Of a DNA stretch of 64,000 bases, positions 18,680 through 28,444 are shown one piece after another (the first letter of the stretch is position 1; the number at the start of each line of letters is the position of its first letter). The DNA lies in contig NZ_PDCM01000001.1 in the NCBI RefSeq assembly GCF_008634025.1, positions 738,501 to 802,500 of the forward strand, written 5' to 3'. Under the pieces are notes generated by a model. The model saw only the letters and a program-made list of their open reading frames with translations. It was not told the DNA's origin and made no database searches. Position numbers and translations under genes: made by a program. This DNA comes from Streptomyces albofaciens JCM 4342 (GTDB lineage: Bacteria; Actinomycetota; Actinomycetes; Streptomycetales; Streptomycetaceae).

Positions 18680-18858
18680 GCTGGTTCGTTATGCGTATTG
18701 GCTTGCTCTATCTCACGTGAGGGGCCCTTACGCCGGTCCACCGGGCCGATGACCAGCGGCAGGAACCCGGGTTGCGTCACCCGCGGGGCCGCCAGTGCTG
18801 GCGATCGATCGTGGTGACCAGTACAGGACCCTATTCACTGAAGAAGCGAAGGCTAACC

Positions 18859-19302
18859 GTGCGTACGTTCAGCCCCAAGCCCGGCGATGTCCAGCGCCAG
18901 TGGCACATCATCGACGCCCAGGACGTCGTCCTGGGCCGTCTGGCCTCCCAGGCCGCTTCCCTCCTGCGGGGTAAGCACAAGCCGGTGTACGCGCCGCACG
19001 TCGACACCGGCGACTTCGTCGTCATCATCAACGCCGACAAGGTGCACCTGTCCGGCAACAAGCGCATCCAGAAGATGGCCTACCGCCACTCCGGTTTCCC
19101 GGGCGGTCTGCGTGCGGTCCGTTACGAGGACCTGCTCGAAAAGAACCCCGAGAAGGCCGTCGAGAAGGCCATCAAGGGCATGCTGCCCAAGAACACCCTG
19201 GGCCGTCAGATGCTCTCGAAGCTGAAGGTCTACGCGGGCCCCGAGCACCCGCACGCTGCCCAGCAGCCGGTCCCGTTCGAGATCACCCAGGTCGCGCAGT
19301 AA
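18859..19302 (+). CDS. rplM: 50S ribosomal protein L13
   Basis: L13 (147 aa) is an early 50S assembly protein. The sequence [20 protein letters not shown] and the [26 protein letters not shown] motif are diagnostic. It starts with GTG 18859 after GCGAAGG; the frame is open upstream but not L13-like. It forms a two-gene operon with rpsI. Confidence 0.97.
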   Translation: MRTFSPKPGDVQRQWHIIDAQDVVLGRLASQAASLLRGKHKPVYAPHVDTGDFVVIINADKVHLSGNKRIQKMAYRHSGFPGGLRAVRYEDLLEKNPEKAVEKAIKGMLPKNTLGRQMLSKLKVYAGPEHPHAAQQPVPFEITQVAQ

Positions 19303-19343
19303 GTCCGGCCACCCCCTAAGACGAAGAGAATCTGAGGAGCATC

Positions 19344-19856
19344 GTGGCTGAGACCACCCCCGAGACCCCGCTGGACGAGGTCGAGGTCGAGGAATACACC
19401 ACCGAGACCGAGGTCCCGCTGGAGGGCGAGTACACCTCCGAGTCGCTCGCCTCGCGCTTCGGCGACCCGCAGCCGGCCGCCGGCCTCGGCCGTCGCAAGA
19501 ACGCCATCGCCCGCGTGCGGATCATCCCGGGCACCGGCCAGTGGAAGATCAACGGCCGCACCCTTGAGGGTTACTTCCCGAACAAGGTGCACCAGCAGGA
19601 AGTCAACGAGCCCTTCAAGGTGCTCGAACTGGACAACCGCTACGACGTCGTGGCCCGCATCTCCGGCGGCGGCATCTCCGGCCAGGCCGGCGCGCTGCGC
19701 CTGGGCGTGGCCCGTGCGCTGAACGAGGCGGACGAGGACAACAACCGCGGTCCGCTGAAGAAGGCCGGCTTCCTCAAGCGCGACGACCGTGCGGTCGAGC
19801 GCAAGAAGGCCGGTCTGAAGAAGGCCCGCAAGGCGCCGCAGTACAGCAAGCGCTAA
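19344..19856 (+). CDS. rpsI: 30S ribosomal protein S9
   Basis: S9 (170 aa) reaches the P-site tRNA with its C-terminal tail, here ending KAPQYSKR as expected. [15 protein letters not shown] and the [19 protein letters not shown] motif are diagnostic. The first 50 residues form an acidic Glu/Thr-rich extension typical of actinobacteria. It starts with GTG 19344 after GAGGAGC. Confidence 0.97.
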   Translation: MAETTPETPLDEVEVEEYTTETEVPLEGEYTSESLASRFGDPQPAAGLGRRKNAIARVRIIPGTGQWKINGRTLEGYFPNKVHQQEVNEPFKVLELDNRYDVVARISGGGISGQAGALRLGVARALNEADEDNNRGPLKKAGFLKRDDRAVERKKAGLKKARKAPQYSKR

Positions 19857-19886
19857 TTGCCGCTTGGCTGCTCGCGCGGCTCTTGG

Positions 19887-19927
19887 CGAACGCCCCGGTG
19901 GCACCATCCGTGCTGCCGGGGCGTTCG
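19887..19927 (+). terminator. 18-bp terminator hairpin after rpsI
   Basis: Arms 19887-19904 and 19910-19927 pair over 18 positions, with two G-U pairs in the middle, around the loop CATCC. It ends 71 bp before glmM and should separate the rplM-rpsI operon from it. Confidence 0.85.
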
Positions 19928-19998
19928 GCTATCCGGGACCAGCGGCGTATACCTGGACGCAATGCTCTGGTCCACGTACATCAACTCGGAGGACACCA

Positions 19999-21357
19999 GT
20001 GGGACGACTCTTCGGCACGGACGGTGTGCGCGGTGTCGCCAACGCCGATCTGACGGCCGAGCTGGCGCTCGGTCTCTCGGTCGCGGCGGCGCATGTGCTC
20101 GCGGAAGCCGGCACCTTTGAGGGCCACCGGCCCGTGGCCGTGGTCGGGCGCGATCCGCGGGCGTCGGGGGAGTTCCTGGAGGCCGCGGTCGTCGCGGGCC
20201 TGGCCAGCGCGGGCGTGGACGTGCTGCGGGTGGGCGTGCTGCCGACCCCGGCCGTGGCGTACCTGACCGGGTCGCTCGGCGCCGACCTGGGCGTGATGCT
20301 CTCCGCCAGCCACAACCCGATGCCCGACAACGGCATCAAGTTCTTCGCCCGCGGCGGCCACAAGCTCGCCGACGAGCTGGAGGACCGCATCGAGCGCACC
20401 TACCGGGCGCACAGCTCCGGCGAGCCGTGGGACCGGCCCACCGGCGCCGGTGTCGGCCGGGTCAAGGACTACGACCAGGGCTTCGACAACTACGTCGCGC
20501 ACCTGGTGGGCGTGCTGCCCAACCGCCTGGACGGCCTGAAGATCGTCATCGACGGCGCGCACGGCGCGGCTTCCCGGGTCTCCCCGGAGGCGTTCGCGCG
20601 GGCCGGCGCCGAGGTCGTCACCATCGGCACCGAGCCCGACGGCCTGAACATCAACGACGACTGCGGCTCCACCCACATCGCCAAGCTGCGCGCGGCGGTC
20701 GTCGAGCACGGCGCCGACCTGGGCGTGGCGCACGACGGCGACGCGGACCGCTGCCTGGCGGTGGACCACCAGGGCAACGAGGTCGACGGCGACCAGATCC
20801 TGGCCGTCCTGGCGCTCGGCATGCGCGAGGCCGGCACGCTGCGCAAGAACACCGTCGTGGCGACCGTCATGTCCAACCTGGGCTTCAAGCTGGCCATGGA
20901 GCGCGAGGGCCTGACCTTCGTCCAGACGGCGGTCGGCGACCGCTACGTCCTGGAGGAGATGAAGGCCGGCGGGTTCGCGCTCGGCGGCGAGCAGTCCGGC
21001 CACGTCATCGCGCTGGACCACGCCACGACCGGCGACGGCACCCTCACCGGCCTGATGCTGGCCGCCCGCGTCGCGGACACCGGCCGCCCGCTGGCCGAGC
21101 TGGTCGGCGTCATGGAGCGGCTGCCGCAGGTGCTGGTGAACGTCCCGGACGTCGACAAGACGCGGGTCGGCACCTCGCCGGAGCTGACCACCGCGGTCGC
21201 GGAGGCCGAGAAGGAACTGGGCGCCACCGGCCGCGTACTGCTGCGCCCCTCCGGCACCGAGCCGCTGGTCCGCGTCATGGTCGAGGCCGCCGACATCGAG
21301 CAGGCGGGGGCCGTCGCCGGACGGCTGGCCGACGTGGTGAAGTCGGCGCTGGGCTAG
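19999..21357 (+). CDS. glmM: Phosphoglucosamine mutase
   Basis: GlmM (452 aa) converts glucosamine-6-phosphate to glucosamine-1-phosphate for UDP-GlcNAc and peptidoglycan. The active-site phosphoserine is Ser104 in MLSASHNPM, the metal loop is DGDADR and the sugar-phosphate loop is [15 protein letters not shown] 19999 ([12 protein letters not shown]) follows CGGAGGAC. The gene supplying its substrate, glmS, lies 2 kb downstream. Its TAG abuts the stop of the converging DUF389 gene. Confidence 0.96.
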   Translation: MGRLFGTDGVRGVANADLTAELALGLSVAAAHVLAEAGTFEGHRPVAVVGRDPRASGEFLEAAVVAGLASAGVDVLRVGVLPTPAVAYLTGSLGADLGVMLSASHNPMPDNGIKFFARGGHKLADELEDRIERTYRAHSSGEPWDRPTGAGVGRVKDYDQGFDNYVAHLVGVLPNRLDGLKIVIDGAHGAASRVSPEAFARAGAEVVTIGTEPDGLNINDDCGSTHIAKLRAAVVEHGADLGVAHDGDADRCLAVDHQGNEVDGDQILAVLALGMREAGTLRKNTVVATVMSNLGFKLAMEREGLTFVQTAVGDRYVLEEMKAGGFALGGEQSGHVIALDHATTGDGTLTGLMLAARVADTGRPLAELVGVMERLPQVLVNVPDVDKTRVGTSPELTTAVAEAEKELGATGRVLLRPSGTEPLVRVMVEAADIEQAGAVAGRLADVVKSALG

Positions 21358-22290
21358 CTAACCCCGTACGCGCTTCCTGCTGGCCCAGAAGATCTTCTGG
21401 GCCAGCAGTGTCAGCGTGCCCGCGATGACGATGCCGGCGAGGTTCAGCAGGAGCTGTTCCGTGGAGCCCCACGCCTGCCGGTACGAGCTGTAGCCGAAGG
21501 CGACGGCGGCGTTCGCGGCGGCCGGGACGGTGGTGACCGAGATCGCCACGCCGACCAGGGCGCCGGACTTCGCCGAGGTGAGGGAGAGGACCCCGGCGAT
21601 CCCGGCGAGGACGGCGACCACGAACGAGAACCAGTCCGGCCGGTAGATGAAGTTCGTGTTCGGGCGCTCGGCCGTAAGCGCCTCGGCGTGGAAGAGCCCC
21701 ACCGCGTCCATGACCAGGCTGAACCCCACCGTCAGCGCCATCGCCACCGCGAAGCCCACGACCAGCGCCAGCAGGGAGCGCCAGGCCAGCCCGGGCGCGC
21801 GGCGCACCAGGGCCGTGCAGACGCCGGCCAGCGGGCCGAACTCCGGGCCGACGGCCATCGCGCCGACGATCAGGATCGCGTTGTCCAGCACCACGCCGCA
21901 GGCCGCGAGCATCGTGGCGAGCGTCAGGAACGCCAGATAGGTGACGGAGAGCGTGGACTCCTCGTGGGTGGCGTCGGTCAGCGACTCCCACAGCACGGCG
22001 TCCGCGCCCTCGCCGGGCGCGTCCTTCTCCGCCCGGTCCGCGCGGGTGGACAGCGACAGGTCGATGTTCTCGACGGCGATCGCGCCGTCCCGGTCGATGC
22101 CGAGCGCCCGCAGCTCGTGCAGCAGGCCGTCGGCGGCCTCGCGGGCCACGTCGCACAGGACGACATCGCCCGGCGGATCGTGCGCGGCGCCGGCCAGGAC
22201 GGCGAGGTGGGTGGTGCCGACCGTGCTCTCCACCAGGCGCAGCACGGCCTGCGTACGGTCGGCGGGGACGATCAGGCGCAGGTGCAGCAC
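21358..22290 (-). CDS. DUF389 domain membrane protein
   Basis: 310 aa. A cytoplasmic ferredoxin-like N-terminal part (residues 1-90) is followed by about six membrane segments. The signature LDNAILIVGAMAVGPEFGPLAG marks DUF389, a family without a fixed function. It starts with GTG 22290 after GAGAGG. It converges on glmM with stops back to back. The last coding bases contain a 32-bp perfect palindrome (see separate entry). Confidence 0.9.
   Translation of the reverse strand: MLHLRLIVPADRTQAVLRLVESTVGTTHLAVLAGAAHDPPGDVVLCDVAREAADGLLHELRALGIDRDGAIAVENIDLSLSTRADRAEKDAPGEGADAVLWESLTDATHEESTLSVTYLAFLTLATMLAACGVVLDNAILIVGAMAVGPEFGPLAGVCTALVRRAPGLAWRSLLALVVGFAVAMALTVGFSLVMDAVGLFHAEALTAERPNTNFIYRPDWFSFVVAVLAGIAGVLSLTSAKSGALVGVAISVTTVPAAANAAVAFGYSSYRQAWGSTEQLLLNLAGIVIAGTLTLLAQKIFWASRKRVRG
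21377..21408. terminator. 32-bp perfect palindrome, probable bidirectional terminator inside coding DNA
   Basis: CTGCTGGCCCAGAAGA (21377-21392) is followed without spacer by its exact reverse complement (21393-21408). As RNA it would form a 14-bp stem with loop GATC in either direction. It lies 20 bp after the glmM stop and within the last 17 codons of the DUF389 gene, encoding LLAQKIFWASRK. Confidence 0.75.
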
Positions 22291-22329
22291 GGTGTACCTC
22301 TCGTGGAAGGCGGCGGGTTCCCGCCGTCG

Positions 22330-23328
22330 TCAGAGCTTGCGCAGGGACAGCCGCTGCACCTTGTGGTCCGGCCCCTTGCGCAGCACGAGGTTGGCGCGCC
22401 CCCGGGTCGGTGCGACGTTCTGTTCCAGGTTGGGCTTGTTGACGGTGCGCCAGATCATCCGGGCGTAGTCGAGGGCTTCTTCCTCGGAAACCTGGGTGTA
22501 CTTCCGGAAGTACGAGAACGGGTTCTGGAAGGCGGTGGCGCGCAGTTTGCGGAAGCGGCCCAGGTACCACTGCTCGATGTCCTCGGTGCGGGCGTCCACG
22601 TAGACCGAGAAGTCGAAGAAGTCGGCGAGGCCGAGGCGGGTGCGGCCGTCCTTGCCGGGCAGGGCGGGCTGGAGGACGTTCAGGCCCTCGACGATCAGGA
22701 TGTCGGGGCGGTGCACGGTCAGCCGTTCGCCGGGCACGATGTCGTAGATCAGGTGGGAGTAGACCGGGGCGCTGACCTCGGACTTGCCGGACTTCACGTC
22801 GGCGACGAAGCGGGTCAGGGCGCGGCGGTCGTAGGACTCGGGGAAGCCCTTGCGCGACATCAGGCCGCGGCGGTGCAGTTCGGCGTTGGGGAACAGGAAG
22901 CCGTCGGTGGTGACCAGCTCGACGCGCGGGTGCTCCGGCCAGCGGGCCAGCAGCGCCTGGAGGAGCCGGGCGGTGGTGGACTTGCCGACGGCCACGCTGC
23001 CCGCGACCCCTATGACGAACGGTGTGCCGGGCTGCGCGCCGTGGCCGCCGCCCGCGTCGCCGAGGAAGGTGTTGAGCGCGCCGCGCAGGTTGCTGGTGGC
23101 GCCGACGTACAGGTTGAGCAGCCGGGACAGCGGCAGGTAGACGTCGCGCACCTCGTCCAGGTCGATCACGTCGCCCAGGCCGCGCAGCCGCTCGACCTCC
23201 TCGGCGGTCAGCGGCAGCGGGGTCTTCTCCCGCAGGGCGCTCCACTCGGCGCGCGTCAGGTCCACGTACGGCGTGCGCTCGGCGCGGCGGCGGTGCTGCG
23301 ACTCGGTCGGCTCTGTGGTGAGGGGCAC
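22330..23328 (-). CDS. coaA: Pantothenate kinase, type I
   Basis: CoaA (332 aa) phosphorylates pantothenate, the first step of coenzyme A synthesis. The P-loop is [12 protein letters not shown], followed by [10 protein letters not shown] and the family block [14 protein letters not shown]. It starts with GTG 23328 (PLTTEPTES follows); GACAAT lies 6 nt upstream, a leaderless layout. The frame is open further upstream but crosses the glmS promoter region. It is divergent from glmS. Confidence 0.95.
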   Translation of the reverse strand: MPLTTEPTESQHRRRAERTPYVDLTRAEWSALREKTPLPLTAEEVERLRGLGDVIDLDEVRDVYLPLSRLLNLYVGATSNLRGALNTFLGDAGGGHGAQPGTPFVIGVAGSVAVGKSTTARLLQALLARWPEHPRVELVTTDGFLFPNAELHRRGLMSRKGFPESYDRRALTRFVADVKSGKSEVSAPVYSHLIYDIVPGERLTVHRPDILIVEGLNVLQPALPGKDGRTRLGLADFFDFSVYVDARTEDIEQWYLGRFRKLRATAFQNPFSYFRKYTQVSEEEALDYARMIWRTVNKPNLEQNVAPTRGRANLVLRKGPDHKVQRLSLRKL

Positions 23329-23487
23329 GCGCCCATTGTCCGCGCGCGCGGCGCCCGGTTCCCTCCGGGGTGGGGTTGTGGCCGTCCGTGTCGCGGACGG
23401 GCCGTGAGCGGCGCCGTAGGGCGGCGGCGCCGCGGGTTGACCGTATAGAGCGGGGGCTTTGATCACGTCGCCCCGTAGGCTGCCCTC

Positions 23488-25335
23488 ATGTGCGGAATCG
23501 TGGGGTATACGGGCGGCCGGTCCGCCCTGGACGTCGTGCTCGCCGGGCTGAAGCGGCTGGAGTACCGCGGCTACGACTCGGCCGGGGTGGCCGTCCTGGC
23601 CGACGGAGGGCTGGCCGCGGCCAAGAAGGCGGGCAAGCTCGCCAATCTCGACAAGGAGCTGGCCGAGCGTCCGCTGCCGACCGGCTCGACCGGGATCGGG
23701 CACACCCGGTGGGCCACGCACGGCGCGCCCACCGACGCCAACGCCCATCCGCACCTGGACAACGCCGGGCGGGTCGCCGTCGTCCACAACGGCATCATCG
23801 AGAACTTCGCGGCGCTGCGGGCCGAACTGTCCGGGCGCGGTCACACGTTGGCGTCCGAGACGGACACCGAGGTGGTCGGGCATCTGCTGGCGGAGAGCTT
23901 CTCCTCCTGCGGCGATCTGGCCGAGGCGATGCGGCAGGTGTGCCGGCGGCTGGAGGGCGCGTTCACGCTGGTCGCGGTGCACGCGGACGCGCCGGACGTG
24001 GTGGTGGGCGCGCGCCGCAACTCACCGCTGGTGGTGGGTGTCGGCGAGGACGAGGCGTTCCTCGCGTCGGACGTGGCGGCGTTCATCGCGTACACCCGTG
24101 AGGCGATCGAGCTGGGCCAGGACCAGGTCGTGGAGCTGCGCCGGGACGGGGTGACGGTCACGGACTTCGACGGGGCGCCGGGCGAGGTCCGTGAGTACCA
24201 CGTGGACTGGGACGCCTCGGCCGCCGAGAAGGGCGGCTACGACTACTTCATGCTCAAGGAGATCGCCGAGCAGCCGAAGGCGGTCGCGGACACGCTGCTG
24301 GGCCGGGTGGACGCGTCCGGGGTGCTCTCGCTGGACGAGGTCCGCATCGACGACGCGGTGCTGCGCGAGGCCACCAAGGTGGTGATAGTGGCCTGCGGCA
24401 CGGCCTTCCACGCCGGGATGATCGCCAAGTACGCGATCGAGCACTGGACCCGTATCCCCTGCGAGGTGGAGCTGGCCAGCGAGTTCCGCTACCGGGACCC
24501 GATCCTGGACCCGCGCACCCTGGTCGTCGCCATCTCGCAGTCCGGCGAGACGATGGACACCCTGATGGCGGTGCGGCACGCCCGCGAGCAGGGCGCGAAG
24601 GTCCTCGCGGTCTGCAACACCAACGGCTCGACGATCCCGCGCGAGTCGGACGCGGTGCTCTACACCCACGCCGGGCCCGAGGTCGCGGTCGCCTCCACCA
24701 AGGCGTTCCTGACCCAGCTGGTGGCCTGCTACCTGCTCGCGCTGTACCTGGGGCAGGTGCGCGGCACGCAGTGGGGCGACGAGATCCGGGCCGTGGTGCG
24801 CGAGCTGGCCGGCGTCGGCACGCAGGTCGAGCAGGTCCTGGGGACGATGGAGCCGGTACGGGAGCTGGCGCGCGGTCTCGCGGACAAGGACACGGTGCTG
24901 TTCCTGGGGCGGCACGTGGGCTACCCGGTCGCCCTGGAGGGCGCGCTGAAGCTCAAGGAACTCGCGTACATGCACGCGGAGGGCTTCGCGGCGGGCGAGC
25001 TGAAGCACGGCCCGATCGCGCTGATCGAGGAGGGTGTGCCGGTGGTGGTGGTCGTGCCGTCGCCGCGCGGCCGGTCCGTCCTGCACGGCAAGATCGTCTC
25101 CAACATCCAGGAGATCCGGGCCCGCGGCGCGCGCACCATCGTGATCGCGGAGGAGGGCGACGAGGCGGTCGTCCCGTACGCGGACCACGTCGTGCGCATC
25201 CCGCGCACGCCCACCCTGCTCCAGCCGCTGGTCTCCTCGGTGCCGCTCCAGGTGTTCGCCTGCGAACTGGCCACGGCGCGCGGCAACGAGGTGGACCAGC
25301 CGCGCAACCTCGCCAAGTCGGTGACCGTCGAATGA
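23488..25335 (+). CDS. glmS: Glutamine-fructose-6-phosphate aminotransferase (isomerizing)
   Basis: GlmS (615 aa) makes glucosamine-6-phosphate from fructose-6-phosphate and glutamine. Cys2 of MCGIVGYTG is the glutaminase nucleophile. Two SIS isomerase domains follow (ACGTAFHAG and SQSGETMDT motifs), ending with [15 protein letters not shown] (23476-23481) lies 6 nt before the ATG, so the mRNA is probably leaderless. The stop overlaps acpS by 4 bp. Confidence 0.97.
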   Translation: MCGIVGYTGGRSALDVVLAGLKRLEYRGYDSAGVAVLADGGLAAAKKAGKLANLDKELAERPLPTGSTGIGHTRWATHGAPTDANAHPHLDNAGRVAVVHNGIIENFAALRAELSGRGHTLASETDTEVVGHLLAESFSSCGDLAEAMRQVCRRLEGAFTLVAVHADAPDVVVGARRNSPLVVGVGEDEAFLASDVAAFIAYTREAIELGQDQVVELRRDGVTVTDFDGAPGEVREYHVDWDASAAEKGGYDYFMLKEIAEQPKAVADTLLGRVDASGVLSLDEVRIDDAVLREATKVVIVACGTAFHAGMIAKYAIEHWTRIPCEVELASEFRYRDPILDPRTLVVAISQSGETMDTLMAVRHAREQGAKVLAVCNTNGSTIPRESDAVLYTHAGPEVAVASTKAFLTQLVACYLLALYLGQVRGTQWGDEIRAVVRELAGVGTQVEQVLGTMEPVRELARGLADKDTVLFLGRHVGYPVALEGALKLKELAYMHAEGFAAGELKHGPIALIEEGVPVVVVVPSPRGRSVLHGKIVSNIQEIRARGARTIVIAEEGDEAVVPYADHVVRIPRTPTLLQPLVSSVPLQVFACELATARGNEVDQPRNLAKSVTVE

Positions 25336-25700
25336 TCATCGGGGTGGGCATCGACGTCGCCGAGATCGACCGCTTCGGGGCGGCCCTGGAGCGCACCCCG
25401 GAGATGGCGCACCGGCTGTTCGTCGAGCGGGAGTTGACGCTGCCCAGCGGCGAGCGCCGGGGCATCGCCTCGCTCGCCGCCCGGTTCGCGGCCAAGGAGG
25501 CGGTGGCCAAGGCGCTGGGCGCGCCCGGCGGGCTGCGCTGGACGGACGCGGAGGTGGCGGTGCTGGAGTCCGGGCAGCCGATGCTCCAGATCCGCGGGAC
25601 GGTGGCCGAGCGGGCGGCGGAACTGGGCGTGCGGTCCTGGCACGTGTCGCTCAGTCACGACGCGGGCGTGGCCTCGGCGGTGGTGATCGCGGAGGGGTGA
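25332..25700 (+). CDS. acpS: Holo-[acyl-carrier-protein] synthase
   Basis: AcpS (122 aa) transfers 4'-phosphopantetheine from CoA to acyl carrier proteins. Mg2+-site residues are visible in [10 protein letters not shown] and [13 protein letters not shown], and [10 protein letters not shown] is the third conserved block. The ATG overlaps the glmS stop (ATGA), so expression is coupled. Its substrate CoA depends on the neighbouring coaA. Confidence 0.96.
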   Translation: MIIGVGIDVAEIDRFGAALERTPEMAHRLFVERELTLPSGERRGIASLAARFAAKEAVAKALGAPGGLRWTDAEVAVLESGQPMLQIRGTVAERAAELGVRSWHVSLSHDAGVASAVVIAEG

Positions 25701-25791
25701 GCGCTGCCGGCGGGCGCGGCCGGACGCGCCGGTACCCGTGGCCGGGCGAGCCGGGAGGAATGCCGGGGCCGCCCGGGGTCAGACTGGGTGC

Positions 25792-27219
25792 ATGAGGACT
25801 GCGTTCAGCGTGGATGTCGTACGGGCGGCCGAGCGGGACCTGATGGCGCGGCTGCCCGAAGGGGCCCTGATGCAACGGGCCGCCGCCGGGCTGGCGGTGG
25901 CCTGCGCGGAGCTGCTGGGGCGGGTGTACGGGGCCCGGGTCGTACTGCTCGTGGGCAGCGGTGACAACGGCGGCGACGCGCTGTACGCGGGCGCCCGGCT
26001 GGCCCGGCGCGGCGCGGGCGTACGCGCCGTCCTGCTGTCCCCGGAACGGGCGCACGCGGGCGGCCTGGCGGCCCTCCGGGCGGCCGGCGGCCGGGTGTCC
26101 GGCGACGCCCTCGCCGACATCGCGCGCGCCGATCTCGTCGTGGACGGCATCGTCGGCATCGGCGGCAAGGGCGGCCTGCGGCCGGAGGCGGCGCGGCTGG
26201 CCGAGGCGGCCCGTGGGGCCATGACCGTGGCCGTCGACCTGCCGAGCGGCGTGGACGCGGACTCCGGCGAGGTGCCGGGGGAGGCCGTACGGGCCGATGT
26301 GACGGTGACCTTCGGCGCGTACAAGCCGGGCCTGCTGATCGACCCGGCGCGCGAGTACGCGGGCGCGCTGCGGCTGGTGGACATCGGCCTCGATCTGCCC
26401 GCGGACGCCGGGGTGGAGGCGCTCCAGTACGCGGACGTGGCGGCCCTGCTGCCCCGCCCCTCGGCGGAGAGCGACAAGTACCGGCGCGGTGTGGTGGGCG
26501 TGGTCGCGGGGTCCGCGCGCTATCCGGGCGCCGCGGTGCTGGCCGTGTCCGGGGCGCTGCGCGGCGGCGCCGGGGCCGTACGGTACGTGGGCCCGGCGGC
26601 CGACGAGGTGCTGGCGCGGTTCCCGGAGACCCTGGTGCACGCCGGGCCGCCCTCGAAGGCGGGCCGCGTCCAGTCCTGGGTCATCGGCCCCGGCATCGGC
26701 GACGACGGGGACGCGGTGGCGGACGTGCTCGGCTCCGACGTACCGGTGCTGGTGGACGCCGACGGGCTGCGCTTCCTGGACGCCGCGCGGGTACGGGACC
26801 GCGCCGCGCCGACCCTGCTGACGCCGCACGCCGGGGAGGCCGCCGCGCTGCTCGGCGCCGACCGGGCGGACGTCGAGGCGTCCCGCCTGCGCTCCGTACG
26901 GGAACTGGCCGAGCGGTACGGCGCCACGGCCCTCCTGAAGGGCTCCACCACCCTCGTCGCCGACCCGGCGGGCGGCCCCGTGCGCGCCAACCCCACCGGC
27001 ACCGGCTGGCTGGCCACCGCCGGCAGCGGCGACGTGCTGTCCGGCCTGACCGGATCGCTGCTGGCCACCGGCCTGTCCGCGCGCGACGCGGCGTCCGCGG
27101 GCGCGTATCTGCACGGCCTGGCCGCCCGGCTGGCGGCCACCCCGGACGGCGCGCCGATCCTGGCGACGGACGTGGCGGGGGCGCTGGGGGAGGCGTGGCG
27201 GGACGTCAGCCGGTCGTGA
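25792..27219 (+). CDS. nnr: Bifunctional NAD(P)H-hydrate epimerase/ADP-dependent dehydratase
   Basis: Repairs hydrated NAD(P)H (475 aa). The N-terminal YjeF epimerase domain (about 1-215) shows GSGDNGGDALYAGARL. The C-terminal ribokinase-like dehydratase domain ends with TAGSGDVLSGLTGSLLATG. CAGACT lies 6 nt before ATG 25792, a leaderless layout. It stands between acpS and alr, as in many actinobacteria. Confidence 0.94.
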   Translation: MRTAFSVDVVRAAERDLMARLPEGALMQRAAAGLAVACAELLGRVYGARVVLLVGSGDNGGDALYAGARLARRGAGVRAVLLSPERAHAGGLAALRAAGGRVSGDALADIARADLVVDGIVGIGGKGGLRPEAARLAEAARGAMTVAVDLPSGVDADSGEVPGEAVRADVTVTFGAYKPGLLIDPAREYAGALRLVDIGLDLPADAGVEALQYADVAALLPRPSAESDKYRRGVVGVVAGSARYPGAAVLAVSGALRGGAGAVRYVGPAADEVLARFPETLVHAGPPSKAGRVQSWVIGPGIGDDGDAVADVLGSDVPVLVDADGLRFLDAARVRDRAAPTLLTPHAGEAAALLGADRADVEASRLRSVRELAERYGATALLKGSTTLVADPAGGPVRANPTGTGWLATAGSGDVLSGLTGSLLATGLSARDAASAGAYLHGLAARLAATPDGAPILATDVAGALGEAWRDVSRS

Positions 27220-27283
27220 GGGCGGGCCCTCCTTCTCCACCTGCCTCGCCGGGCCCCAATCCCCGTCCTGAGACACTGTGTGG

Positions 27284-28444
27284 ATGAACCACACAGCCAT
27301 GCGTGCCCGTGCGGCCATCGACCTCGCCGCGGTGCGCTCCAATGTGCGGGCGCTGCGGGCCCGCGCGCCACGGGCCGAGCTGATGGCCGTGGTGAAGTCG
27401 GACGGGTACGGCCACGGCGCCGTCCGCTGCGGCCGTGCCGCGCGGGAGGCCGGGGCGACTTGGCTGGGCACGGCCCTGCCGGAGGAGGCCTTCGCGCTGC
27501 GGGACGCGGGCGACACCGGCCGCCTGATGTGCTGGCTGTGGACGCCCGGCGGGCCCTGGCGGCAGGCGATCGAGCAGGACATCGACGTGTCGGTCAGCGG
27601 GATGTGGGCGCTGCGCGAGGTCATGGACGCGGCGCGGGCCTGCGGCCGTACCGCCCGGGTGCAGCTGAAGGTCGACACCGGGCTGGGGCGCAACGGCTGC
27701 CAGCCCGCCGACTGGGCCGCACTGGTCGCCGCCGCGCGCGCCGCCGAGGCCGAGGGCACGGTCCGCGTCACCGGCGTCTGGTCGCACTTCGCATGCGCCG
27801 ACGAGCCGGGCCACCCCTCCATCGACGCACAGCTGGCGCTCTTCGCCGAGGCCGACGCGGTGGTCCGCGAGGCCGGTCTGGACCCCGAGGTACGGCATCA
27901 CGCCAACACCCCGGCGCTGCTCAGCCTCCCCCGGGCGCACTTCGACCTGGTGCGCGCCGGGATCGGCGTCTACGGCCTCTCGCCCAGCCCCGAGATGGGC
28001 GCGCCGGAGGACTTCGGACTGCGGCCGGTGATGACGCTGGAGGCGGCGCTGGCGTCGGTGAAGCGCGTACCCGGTGGCCATGGCGTCTCGTACGGTCACC
28101 AGTACACGACGTCCGGCGAGACCACCCTCGCCCTGGTGCCGCTCGGCTACGCCGACGGCATCCCGCGGCATGCGTCGGGCAGCGGACCGGTACTGGTCGC
28201 GGGCAAATGGCGGACGGTCGCCGGACGGATCGCGATGGATCAGTTTGTGGTCGATCTTGGCGGGGACCCGGCCCAGGTGGGAGACGTGGCTGTGCTGTTC
28301 GGCCCGGGGGACCGGGGCGAGCCGACCGCCGAGGACTGGGCGCGTGCGACCGGCACCATCGGGTACGAAATCGTCACGCGGATCGGTACCCGGGTGCCAC
28401 GCGTCTATGTTGATGAGCGCGCGGACACGGGGAGCGGGACATGA
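27284..28444 (+). CDS. alr: Alanine racemase
   Basis: Pyridoxal-phosphate enzyme that interconverts L- and D-alanine for peptidoglycan (386 aa). Lys38 in VVKSDGYGHG is the PLP lysine; the motif is a variant of the usual KADAYGHG. The catalytic tyrosine lies in GVSYGHQY. ATG 27284 has GACACT 6 nt upstream, a leaderless layout; GTG 27278 and ATG 27299 are alternatives. The stop overlaps the next start (ATGA). Confidence 0.95.
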   Translation: MNHTAMRARAAIDLAAVRSNVRALRARAPRAELMAVVKSDGYGHGAVRCGRAAREAGATWLGTALPEEAFALRDAGDTGRLMCWLWTPGGPWRQAIEQDIDVSVSGMWALREVMDAARACGRTARVQLKVDTGLGRNGCQPADWAALVAAARAAEAEGTVRVTGVWSHFACADEPGHPSIDAQLALFAEADAVVREAGLDPEVRHHANTPALLSLPRAHFDLVRAGIGVYGLSPSPEMGAPEDFGLRPVMTLEAALASVKRVPGGHGVSYGHQYTTSGETTLALVPLGYADGIPRHASGSGPVLVAGKWRTVAGRIAMDQFVVDLGGDPAQVGDVAVLFGPGDRGEPTAEDWARATGTIGYEIVTRIGTRVPRVYVDERADTGSGT

